Origin: Bacillota bacterium
Lineage (GTDB): Bacteria; Bacillota; Bacilli; Alicyclobacillales; Alicyclobacillaceae
Length of the DNA: 8,327 nucleotides
Assembly (NCBI GenBank): GCA_021816665.1
Contig: JAKAXI010000073.1
Span: 1 to 8,327, forward strand
Reading direction: 5' to 3'
Below the pieces are notes generated by a model. That model did not search any database, was not told the DNA's origin, and was given only the letters and a program-made list of their open reading frames with translations. A program made the position numbers and the translations under genes. Below are positions 1-6,763 of the stretch, in pieces. Numbering within the stretch: position 1 is the stretch's first letter; the number at the start of each line of letters is the position of its first letter.

Positions 1-420
1 ATCATCTGCTTCTTCGCATCAACGTTTATGAAAGAGAAACTAGGTTACGACGATGCGCTCGACGCATTCGGTGGGCACGGCATTGGCGGTACATGGGGCG
101 CTATCGCGACCGGGTTGTTTGCGACTACGACGATTAACTCCGCTGGCCATAACGGGCTGTTCTATGGAAATCCTCACCAGGTCGTGACACAGCTCATCGG
201 TGTAGGGGCAACGTGGGCGTTTTCCGGAATTGGCACCTACATTTTGCTGAAAGTGATTGACCTGGTTATGGGCCTGCGCGTGACGAAGGAAGAAGAGCTC
301 ATGGGCCTCGACCTTGTCTTGCACAATGAGGCGGCCTACCCGGAAATGCTGTCGGCGGATGAACTGCCGAAGATTTTCGGTGACAGACGGTCTACAGAGC
401 GAACGGCTCTGGACAGCTAA
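1..420 (+). CDS. amt: Ammonium transporter, C-terminal part (5' truncated by window)
   Basis: This is the last 139 residues of an Amt/Rh-family ammonium channel, an integral membrane protein that conducts ammonium/ammonia into the cell; the start lies outside the window. The conserved stretch DDALDAFGGHGIGGTWGA (residues 17-34 of the fragment) is a family hallmark, and its His26 corresponds to the second histidine of the pore twin-His pair. Two membrane segments follow (about residues 28-43 and 62-90), then a cytoplasmic tail with GLRV-TKEEE and GLDLVLHNEAAYPE, the usual Amt C-terminal tail that contacts PII proteins. No PII (glnK) gene follows. Instead the gene converges with a glutamine synthetase 94 nt away. 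The gap between them holds only a weak 5-bp stem-loop (446-460), so no clear terminator is seen. Identification is certain; the exact paralogue is not. Confidence 0.96.
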   Translation: MICFFASTFMKEKLGYDDALDAFGGHGIGGTWGAIATGLFATTTINSAGHNGLFYGNPHQVVTQLIGVGATWAFSGIGTYILLKVIDLVMGLRVTKEEELMGLDLVLHNEAAYPEMLSADELPKIFGDRRSTERTALDS

Positions 421-514
421 GCAATAGGTTGATATTCAGAACAGGCTTGTCCCATACAAGTGTGTTTGCCCTCTTACCGTCGGACGTCTGTGTCTGGCGG
501 TTTGTTTATGCACT

Positions 515-1840
515 TTACAGTTCGAGGTATTGTTCGTGTTCCCACGCGTGCACTGTATTCTGGTACGCTTGCCACTCCAGCGACTTTGAGTTCAAAAAGC
601 GTGTGAGAAGGTGCTCGCCGATGGTCTCTTCAAGCAATACGTCTTCTTCCAGTGCCGACAGCGCCTCGAGCAGGTTGCGGGGCAAGGGGAATATACTGCG
701 CAGGAGGCGCTCCTCATTTGACATCGCACTGACTTCAGCCTCAACGGCTTGTGGCGGTGCGAGTGAGCGTGTCACACCGTCAAGTCCCGCTGAAATCATC
801 GCCGCGAAGGCAAGATAAGGGTTGCAGGTGACATCTGGAGAGCGCAGTTCAATCCACGTACCTGCGTCGGTGTGCCGCGTCACACGGACAAACGGGTTGC
901 GATACCGCACAGCCCAGCAGATGAACGCAGGGGCTTCCAGACGAGGCACTAGCCGTTTGTAGCTGTTGACGAGTGGGTTCGTGAGCGCAGTCATGCCGGG
1001 CGCATGTTGGAAAAGTCCAGCAATGTAGTGGAGCCCTATGTGACTCAAGCCATCCGGGTCCATCGAATCGGTAAAGGCACTCCCGTCTTTCGTCAGCAGG
1101 GACTGAAATACGTGCAGCCCGGAGCCATCGAAACCCTGTAGTGGTTTTGGCATAAATGTCGCGAATAGGTGGTGACGAGCGCTGACCGACTTGACCACCA
1201 TTTTTACGGTCAGAAGCGCATCCGCTGCCACGAGTGCAGGTAGTGCGTCAAGAACCACTTCGTACTGGCCCGGCCCTACTTCATGGTGGATAGCCGCAAC
1301 CGGAACGCTCATCGCCGTCAAACTTTCAGCAATTTGGCGCAAACACGTATCTTCGAGCGATGCGCTCATGTCGAAATAGCCGTCGCGATCACTCGGTTCC
1401 AATCTTGGTTGATGGTCTTTGCCTTGGTGGAACAAGTAAAACTCCACCTCAAGTCGCAATTGAACACCCGTAAATCCCAGTTCGGCGGACTTGACGAGCA
1501 CTTTGCGCAAAACAGACCGCGAGTCTCCGGAGAATGAAAAACCGTCTGGCAGGCAGACATCGCAGGTCAACTGACCGACAGAGCGCGGGTCAACTTCCAA
1601 CGGGATCACACGCCAAGTCGACGCATCCGGCTGCAAAATCATGTCTGACTCTTCGCTGCGGACAAACCCCGCGACGGATGACCCGTCAAAGAAGACTCCC
1701 GTTTTGAAAGCCGATGCCAGTTGGTGACGAGGGACTTCCACGCTCTTTGACACTCCGTGCAGATCGACAAACTGTAAGCGCACAAAGCGGACCTGCGATG
1801 CATGGGCCATTTCAATGACCTGTCTTGCCGCTTCATTCAT
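515..1840 (-). CDS. glnA: Glutamine synthetase, type I (GlnA family)
   Basis: A 441-residue cytoplasmic ligase expected to make glutamine from glutamate, ammonia and ATP. Length and order match Bacillus GlnA throughout. Visible key residues: Asp52 in FDGSS, Arg61 in GFVRSEESDM, metal-binding Glu131 and Glu133 (in LEVEF, where GlnA usually has PEPEF), Glu187 and Glu194 in HHEVGPGQYE, His243 in GSGLH, the flap Glu302 in LEAP, and Arg314, Glu331 and Arg333. All core ligands are kept, so it should be active. The start is set at 1840 because a GGAGG (1850-1854) sits 9 nt upstream and the N-terminus then aligns with GlnA; an in-frame ATG at 1861 would add seven residues overlapping that ribosome site. 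It is not preceded by glnR, unlike a typical glnRA operon, so it may be a second GS paralogue. The symbol denotes the family. Confidence 0.93.
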   Translation of the reverse strand: MNEAARQVIEMAHASQVRFVRLQFVDLHGVSKSVEVPRHQLASAFKTGVFFDGSSVAGFVRSEESDMILQPDASTWRVIPLEVDPRSVGQLTCDVCLPDGFSFSGDSRSVLRKVLVKSAELGFTGVQLRLEVEFYLFHQGKDHQPRLEPSDRDGYFDMSASLEDTCLRQIAESLTAMSVPVAAIHHEVGPGQYEVVLDALPALVAADALLTVKMVVKSVSARHHLFATFMPKPLQGFDGSGLHVFQSLLTKDGSAFTDSMDPDGLSHIGLHYIAGLFQHAPGMTALTNPLVNSYKRLVPRLEAPAFICWAVRYRNPFVRVTRHTDAGTWIELRSPDVTCNPYLAFAAMISAGLDGVTRSLAPPQAVEAEVSAMSNEERLLRSIFPLPRNLLEALSALEEDVLLEETIGEHLLTRFLNSKSLEWQAYQNTVHAWEHEQYLEL

Positions 1841-1849
1841 GTCAGGTTT

Positions 1850-1854
1850 CCTCC
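1850..1854 (-). promoter_or_regulatory. Ribosome binding site that fixes the glutamine synthetase start
   Basis: On the minus strand GGAGG is followed by 9 nt and then ATG at 1840. This favours the shorter start over the in-frame ATG at 1861, which lies upstream of the Shine-Dalgarno and has no comparable one of its own. Confidence 0.8.
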
Positions 1855-1981
1855 GCTCCATGTGGTTTCACTGAGTTCATCCTACCGCATTCCCGGTGAG
1901 TCGGCTAGATTCACTTCCAATCGTCAAATAACTTTCATCTGCTCGTCGAGAAGGGGTTATCTTGTGGCCGCACACTGACAA

Positions 1982-2010
1982 TTGACGCATGCCGCAGTGG
2001 GGGGTACAGT
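1982..2010 (+). promoter_or_regulatory. Sigma-A-type promoter for the nucleotidyltransferase-exonuclease genes
   Basis: TTGACG (1982-1987) and TACAGT (2005-2010) are separated by exactly 17 nt, close to the vegetative -35/-10 consensus. Transcription would begin near 2017, about 50 nt upstream of the GTG start at 2067, with the GlnR/TnrA-like box inside the leader. No equally good promoter was found for the divergent glutamine synthetase; a TTGACG on the minus strand (1927-1922) has no matching -10. Confidence 0.65.
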
Positions 2011-2030
2011 GAGGGCAGACGAGACAACGG

Positions 2031-2047
2031 TGTGAAGTTATTTAACA
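2031..2047. promoter_or_regulatory. GlnR/TnrA-type nitrogen operator
   Basis: TGTGAAGTTATTTAACA is a perfect match to TGTNA-N7-TNACA, the dyad bound by the MerR-family nitrogen regulators GlnR and TnrA in Bacilli, with the AT-rich centre those sites prefer. It lies at roughly +14 to +30 of the predicted transcript and 7 nt upstream of the Shine-Dalgarno region of the nucleotidyltransferase gene, where a bound GlnR would block transcription. It is about 190 nt from the glutamine synthetase start, too far for an obvious role there. With eight fixed bases, a chance match somewhere in a window this size is possible but unlikely (about 0.1 expected). Confidence 0.65.
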
Positions 2048-2066
2048 TTAGGGCGGAGGCTGGTTT

Positions 2067-3086
2067 GTGGAGATGCCTGGGCTCGACTACGACTGGACTT
2101 TCGTTCTCCACGATGCAGAGGCTGTGAGAAGTTGGAGCGTGGCCATCGCGGAGACGACACTGTCTGCACTCGCCGCGGGAACTTCGGTGGAAGCCTGGAT
2201 GAGCACATTTGCTCAAATCCGCTGTGCGCAGATTGTGGCGGCGTGGCAGAGCGCACTGCCCGAACCATTCCGCGACAAAGTCGCGTTGGTGCAACTTGGG
2301 TCTGCAGCACGTCGCGAAGACCTTCTGGGAAGTGACCTCGACCACGCCGTCCTCGCGTCTGACGAAGACTCTGCTGCGGCAGTTGTGCCACATCTCTACA
2401 CGTTTATTCGGGTCATGAGCAGTGTACTGTGCCCGCCTTGTGAAGGGTTTGTCATGGCGACCAATCCAAGGTGGATTGGGACCGAAGCTTCGTGGCAAAC
2501 CCGCGTACAGCAGTACTTGTCGTATCCAGATTGGGATCACGCAAGGTACCTGTTCATGCTCATGGACAGTCGAGTTTACGGGAGAGCGCGCGAGTGGGAC
2601 GAAGTGGTGTTGCCGGTACGTGCCGCAATCCGAAGTTCCTCCTTCTTGGGTTGGGAAATGGCTCACCTCGGCATCCGCGGGACGGTGGGTCTCGGGCCCT
2701 TTCGCCGCATGGTACTCGACCAGGTCGGGGAGAGAAAGGTGTTTTCTGTAAAGGAACGGTTCGTGGCACCGATGATCCATGCGATTCGGCTACTCGCAAT
2801 TACCACAGGCGTAAATCGTCTGTCGACGCGCGAGCGATGTGCTGACCTCGCTGCTGCGGGTGTGCTGACGGAGTCGGAGGCGACCGAAGTTATGGCTGCC
2901 GTCTCATTCGGGTGGTCACTTCGCCTGAGAAGCCATGCGAAAGCTGTTCTCGAAGGCAACCCAATGCGCGACTGGGTGGAGGGTGGACGCCTAACCCAAG
3001 AAGACCAGGCTGAGTTGCGTGAGCACCTGCGCGTGGCCAAAGAGCTAGAGCATATGGTGTGTCGGCGGTTTCCGAAACCGAGGTGA
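2067..3086 (+). CDS. DUF294 / GlnD-like putative nucleotidyltransferase
   Basis: A 339-residue protein with the polymerase-beta-like nucleotidyltransferase signature LGSAARREDLLGSDLDHAVL: Gly78-Ser79, Arg82, Glu84 and the metal-binding pair Asp90-x-Asp92. Residues 130-172 (TNPRWIG... to ...DSRVYGR) and the C-terminal helical region, about 225-330 (VKERFVAPMIHAIRLLA, LSTRERCADLAAAG, FGWSLRLRSHA), fit the DUF294 and DUF294_C families, related to the uridylyltransferase part of GlnD. Many relatives carry N-terminal cNMP-binding and CBS domains; here only about 65 helical residues precede the catalytic core, so no built-in sensor is seen. The substrate is unknown. The start is GTG with GGAGG 7 nt upstream (2055-2059); the ATG at 2073 would leave 13 nt. 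It is followed 6 nt later by an exonuclease gene, a pairing I recall from other bacteria. A GlnR/TnrA-like box lies in its leader. Confidence 0.87.
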   Translation: MEMPGLDYDWTFVLHDAEAVRSWSVAIAETTLSALAAGTSVEAWMSTFAQIRCAQIVAAWQSALPEPFRDKVALVQLGSAARREDLLGSDLDHAVLASDEDSAAAVVPHLYTFIRVMSSVLCPPCEGFVMATNPRWIGTEASWQTRVQQYLSYPDWDHARYLFMLMDSRVYGRAREWDEVVLPVRAAIRSSSFLGWEMAHLGIRGTVGLGPFRRMVLDQVGERKVFSVKERFVAPMIHAIRLLAITTGVNRLSTRERCADLAAAGVLTESEATEVMAAVSFGWSLRLRSHAKAVLEGNPMRDWVEGGRLTQEDQAELREHLRVAKELEHMVCRRFPKPR

Positions 3087-3092
3087 GCGGGT

Positions 3093-3773
3093 GTGAAGTG
3101 GTGGTACGGCGCAGACCGCGCCAATCAGCTTGGACACGACGAGGAGCTGCCTGTCCGTGACGGGGAGTTGGGTGCAGCTGTCTGGGAAGCGCCGTTGGAG
3201 TCGGCGAGGTACTTCGTGATCGACATTGAGACAAGTGGCTTCTCGCCGACTTCCGACCACATACTGTCGCTCGCAGCCGCCTGCATAAGAGGGGAAGACC
3301 CGACTTTGTTTGACACGTTCTATGAAATCATCCAGTTGGATGCCGTTGCAGACGTGACAGAACAGGTGTGGGCGTTGACGGGACTGACTCCAGAGCAAGC
3401 GCTATGCGGCCAACCCATGCGTGACGTTCTGTTCCGTGCCCTGTCGCTGTCTGTAAACAAGGTGTGGATTGCGCATCACGCTCGCCACGAACTGTCGTTT
3501 TTGCAGCGCCATACCAAGCGAATTTGGCGGATTCCGTTGCGACCTATCGTGATCGACACGTCTGTCGTCGCGAGAGCCCTGTGGCGATTGCCAGAAGTAC
3601 CGACGCTGGAGTTTGTGTGCGACCGTCTGGGGGTCCCTGTGACAGACCGTCATCGCGCCGACGCAGATGTCGCGATGACGGCGCAGGTGTGGGTGCGTCA
3701 ATTGACTTTGTGCAGAGCGATGGGGCTGTCCACTGTTGCAGAGGTCGTGGAGTGGGCGGCTGAGCGTGGGTGA
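3093..3773 (+). CDS. DnaQ-like DEDDh 3'-5' exonuclease family protein
   Basis: A 226-residue exonuclease-fold protein. Exo I is FVIDIETSGF, with Asp44 and Glu46. Exo II is AHHARHELSFL (127-137), where Glu133 occupies the position that is usually Asp. Exo III is HRADAD, with His187 and Asp192 in the H-x4-D spacing of the DEDDh class. The first 38 residues are an extra N-terminal segment of unknown role. It is unlikely to be the replicative proofreading subunit; the genomic partner is the nucleotidyltransferase 6 nt upstream, and the two are probably co-translated because the upstream stop lies within this gene's Shine-Dalgarno (GAGGTGAG, 3080-3087, 5 nt before the GTG start). Physiological substrate is unknown: DNA, RNA 3' ends or a nucleotidylated product are all possible. 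Whether the Asp-to-Glu change weakens activity cannot be told from sequence; it may be normal in this subfamily. Confidence 0.88.
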   Translation: MKWWYGADRANQLGHDEELPVRDGELGAAVWEAPLESARYFVIDIETSGFSPTSDHILSLAAACIRGEDPTLFDTFYEIIQLDAVADVTEQVWALTGLTPEQALCGQPMRDVLFRALSLSVNKVWIAHHARHELSFLQRHTKRIWRIPLRPIVIDTSVVARALWRLPEVPTLEFVCDRLGVPVTDRHRADADVAMTAQVWVRQLTLCRAMGLSTVAEVVEWAAERG

Positions 3774-3796
3774 TGCAAGTGCGCTCGCGCTGATGA

Positions 3797-3805
3797 TGTT
3801 ACAAT
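3797..3805 (+). promoter_or_regulatory. Extended -10 promoter element ahead of fabL
   Basis: TGTTACAAT is a TGn extended -10 with TACAAT as the hexamer. No recognisable -35 lies 16-18 nt upstream, which extended -10 promoters tolerate. Transcription would start near 3812 and give a leader of about 28 nt, so fabL need not depend on the exonuclease operon. This is a motif reading only. Confidence 0.45.
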
Positions 3806-3830
3806 GAACACAATGTCAGAGAAGGGATGA

Positions 3831-4592
<762 letters not shown>

Positions 4593-4599
4593 ACGGCCC

Positions 4600-5679
4600 T
4601 TGAATGCGTATGTATACATACTGCGATGCGGGGACGGCAGCTTTTACACCGGCTATACAACAGACCTGCAGCGACGTTTGCGGGCACACCAAAGTGGGCG
4701 GGGTGCGAAGTACACGCGGTCGCGTAGACCTGTCGAGCTGTGTTACGTCGAGGTCTGCAGTGACAAGCCGTCTGCCATGAGACGCGAGTGGGCGATCAAA
4801 CAGTTGAGTCGCATGCAAAAAGAGGAACTCATCTGTCGCTCACTACGCAGTCTGGAAGCAATCCGTGCGGGTGAAGCGCAGACAAGGTTGGGAGGCGCAA
4901 GCCGGATGTCGGACCCGGATACAAAGGACCGTGTAGTCGCGCAATTTGGCCCACGAGCAGAGGCGTATGTGACGAGTCGCACCCATGCAGACCCGGAAGT
5001 CTTGCAACAGTTGATGGAACAACTCGAGCCTGCGCCAAAGGGGATTGCACTCGACATCGCGACGGGCGGAGGCCACGTTGCAGCTGCGCTCGCTCCCCGT
5101 GTGCGCCACGTTGTGGCGAGTGACATGACGCCTGCGATGCTAGCCACTGCGCGTACCCATTTGCACGACCTCGACAATGTGACTTATGTCGTGGCAGATG
5201 CCGAACACTTGCCGTTTTTGGACGCGTCTTTTGAGGCGGTCACCTGTCGGATTGCGGCACATCACTTTCCTCACCCAGAGCAGTTCGTGCGAGAGGCAGC
5301 GCGCGTGTTGCGACCTGGCGGACGATTCTTGCTCGTGGACAACGTGGTGCCTGCAGACCGCACGCTCGCAGACGATTTTAACGAACTGGAGTTGTTGCGA
5401 GATGACAGCCACGTACGGTGCGCTTCCGTTGAGGAGTGGAAGGTGTGGCTGACGGAGAGCGGGTTGTCAATCCAAAGGGAGCGACTGCGCCATAAGACAC
5501 TGATGTTTACACCATGGATGAGCAGAATGGCGAGAGACGATTTGCACGCCGCCACAGTCGAGACCTGGATCAAAGACAGAGACACATCGTTTCATCAGTG
5601 TTTTGGTGTGCGGATTGAAAATGGGCGAGTCGAATCGCTGACTGCTATGGAGTGGTCCGTGGTTTGCGAACGGAGATAA
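4600..5679 (+). CDS. GIY-YIG nuclease-like domain fused to a class I SAM methyltransferase
   Basis: A 359-residue protein with two domains in one frame. Residues 1-82 are a UPF0213/YazA-type GIY-YIG domain: YVYILRCGDGSFYTGYT, Arg27, and RREWAIKQLSRMQKEELI with catalytic-type Glu63. After a linker (83-102), residues about 110-355 form a Methyltransf_11-type enzyme: motif I LDIATGGGHVA (151-161), Asp175, VADAEHLPF (198-206), and ARVLRPGGRFLLVDN (234-248). Small-molecule or lipid methyltransferases of the UbiE/YcgJ type look similar; the substrate is unknown. The start is TTG, 7 nt after the fabL stop, with only a weak Shine-Dalgarno, suggesting translational coupling. Stand-alone YazA proteins are about 100 residues, so the first domain is complete. 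An internal ATG at 4906 with its own ribosome site could give the methyltransferase alone. Domain calls are firm; whether the fusion is a single working protein is not. Confidence 0.85.
   Translation: MNAYVYILRCGDGSFYTGYTTDLQRRLRAHQSGRGAKYTRSRRPVELCYVEVCSDKPSAMRREWAIKQLSRMQKEELICRSLRSLEAIRAGEAQTRLGGASRMSDPDTKDRVVAQFGPRAEAYVTSRTHADPEVLQQLMEQLEPAPKGIALDIATGGGHVAAALAPRVRHVVASDMTPAMLATARTHLHDLDNVTYVVADAEHLPFLDASFEAVTCRIAAHHFPHPEQFVREAARVLRPGGRFLLVDNVVPADRTLADDFNELELLRDDSHVRCASVEEWKVWLTESGLSIQRERLRHKTLMFTPWMSRMARDDLHAATVETWIKDRDTSFHQCFGVRIENGRVESLTAMEWSVVCERR
4890..4908 (+). promoter_or_regulatory. Internal ribosome binding site and ATG at the methyltransferase domain start
   Basis: GGGAGG (4890-4895) lies 10 nt before an in-frame ATG at 4906, codon 103 of the fusion. 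Translation from here would give a 257-residue methyltransferase beginning MSDPDTKDRVVAQFG, a natural N-terminus for this family. It is stronger than the ribosome site of the full-length TTG start. It may be a relic of two separate genes or a second start in use. Confidence 0.5.
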
Positions 5680-5703
5680 AGGAATTTACAGCAGGACTGT
5701 AAC

Positions 5704-5763
5704 CTGATAATCTATTCGGACTATTTGTTGCTCATCCAAATGGCTGATAATAATTAGACTATT
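5704..5763 (+). repeat. Two-copy bipartite direct repeat upstream of the universal stress gene
   Basis: CTGATAAT is followed by GACTATT twice: 5704-5711 with 5719-5725, and 5744-5751 with 5757-5763. The copies lie about 40 nt apart, roughly four helical turns. GATAAT inside each copy also resembles a -10 hexamer; the second has a TTGTTG 15 nt upstream (5725-5730), a short spacing. This AT-rich block sits in the 174-nt gap (5680-5853) between the methyltransferase fusion and the stress gene, which also has a weak 6-bp dyad just after the upstream stop (5686-5702, no T tract). It could hold paired regulator sites; no known box is recognised. Confidence 0.4.
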
Positions 5764-5809
5764 GTAATCTCCCGGGAATTCCTGCCTGAGTTTATATTCT
5801 CAGCGTACA

Positions 5810-5836
5810 CATCGACACGGAATCACAGCGTCGATG
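5810..5836 (+). promoter_or_regulatory. Leader stem-loop just upstream of the universal stress gene ribosome site
   Basis: CATCGAC (5810-5816) pairs with GTCGATG (5830-5836), a 7-bp perfect stem with a 13-nt loop. It ends immediately beside the purine-rich ribosome site GGGAGGGAGAGG (5836-5847). It could modulate mRNA stability or translation. A TATATT at 5793-5798 might be the -10 of a promoter starting near 5805, but no -35 is seen. Confidence 0.35.
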
Positions 5837-5853
5837 GGAGGGAGAGGATCGAG

Positions 5854-6729
5854 ATGCGAACAGTTCTGTTTGCCACGGACGGTTCAAGAGCATCGGAACC
5901 AGCCGCGCTCGCGGCGCGCAGATTGCTTGACGAATGGCCTGATGCGAAGCTTCATGTGTTGTATGTGTCGGTAGAGGCTGCGTACGGGTATGACATCAGT
6001 CCAGAGACCACGAAGCGCCATGAAGAACACGTGGCCAGCGAGATCGAACAAAGGTTGGCTTCCGGCGTCTATACAGATTGTGCCGACCGTGTGGTTTATT
6101 CGCACGAAACTGGGTCGCCGGCGCGCGTCATTTGTGACGTGGCCAAGGCAGATGGCGCGGAAATAATTGTCGTTGGCAGTCACGGACATGGCCGACTGGA
6201 CCGGATGGTACTTGGCTCCGTCAGCCGCGAGGTGGCACGCCGAACCAGTATCCCTGTTCTAATCGTCCCGAGCTACATTAACGCAGCTAACTTCAAATTG
6301 TCGCGAATCCTGTTTGCTACGGACGGTTCTCCCGGCAGTGAAGAAGCGGCTGCATTCGTTCAGAAACTGCTTGCGGAGTCACCGACCTTAACAGTGCAGA
6401 GCCTGTATGTGAGGAACGACGCAATGTACGCGCCGTTCGGTCAAGTGGTGACGGAGACTGCAAGCCGTGAGCGGGCATGGGCGAAGATGCTTCGAGAACA
6501 GTTGACGACGAAGACTTTCGCGAAGTACGCCGACCGCCACCAGTACATGGAAGCAGAGGGCCAGCCCTCGGTTCTTATCTGTGCCACTGCAAAGGACGCG
6601 CAACTAGACGCAATTGTCATGGGCAGTCACGGCTTCGGCCCCGTCAACCGCTTCCTTCTCGGTAGCGTCAGCGAAGAAGTTGCCCACCGGGCCCCAGTTC
6701 CAGTCATCGTGGTAAGACACCACGAATAG
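5854..6729 (+). CDS. Tandem universal stress protein (two UspA domains)
   Basis: A 291-residue cytoplasmic protein made of two complete UspA domains, about residues 1-140 and 149-289. Each begins with an ATDGS nucleotide-binding strand (7-11 and 155-159) and carries the ATP-binding loop G-x2-G-x9-G-S: Gly108, Gly111, Gly121-Ser122 in the first and Gly257, Gly260, Gly270-Ser271 in the second. Both halves are therefore of the ATP-binding class, and one chain would form what single-domain Usp proteins build as a dimer. Usp proteins help survival under starvation, oxidants or respiratory inhibition, but the exact role of this one is unknown. The start ATG has a strong ribosome site (GAGG at 5844-5847, 6 nt upstream). 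It appears monocistronic: a regulatory-looking gap precedes it and a hairpin terminator follows 62 nt after the stop. Confidence 0.94.
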   Translation: MRTVLFATDGSRASEPAALAARRLLDEWPDAKLHVLYVSVEAAYGYDISPETTKRHEEHVASEIEQRLASGVYTDCADRVVYSHETGSPARVICDVAKADGAEIIVVGSHGHGRLDRMVLGSVSREVARRTSIPVLIVPSYINAANFKLSRILFATDGSPGSEEAAAFVQKLLAESPTLTVQSLYVRNDAMYAPFGQVVTETASRERAWAKMLREQLTTKTFAKYADRHQYMEAEGQPSVLICATAKDAQLDAIVMGSHGFGPVNRFLLGSVSEEVAHRAPVPVIVVRHHE

Positions 6730-6763
6730 GCCCGCTACCATCGACAATAAATAGCAACCAGTT

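Noticed and set aside
446..460. Stem-loop CTTGT/ACAAG between the converging amt and glutamine synthetase genes
   Set aside because: Five base pairs with no GC-rich stem and no T tract is too weak to call a terminator.
429..818. A 129-codon plus-strand open frame over the end of the glutamine synthetase gene
   Set aside because: Its Cys/Ser/Arg-rich translation is a shadow of the conserved glutamine synthetase C-terminus on the other strand.
1861..1927. A sigma-A promoter for glutamine synthetase using minus-strand TTGACG (1927-1922)
   Set aside because: No -10 hexamer is found at 16-18 nt spacing; the nearest TAGGAT (1884-1879) is 37 nt away.
1935..2780. A 281-codon open frame on the minus strand opposite the nucleotidyltransferase gene
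   Set aside because: The translation has no recognisable domain, is rich in Arg, Pro, His and Ser as expected for an antisense shadow, and crosses the promoter and operator of a well-supported gene.
5774..5779. GGGAAT as a sigma-B -10 element for the universal stress gene
   Set aside because: No GTTTAA-like -35 lies 12-16 nt upstream; the general-stress promoter idea is not supported.
5771..5782. CCCGGGAATTCC, adjacent SmaI and EcoRI sites that look like a cloning polylinker
   Set aside because: No other vector sequence surrounds it and the flanks continue as ordinary intergenic DNA, so it is a coincidence.
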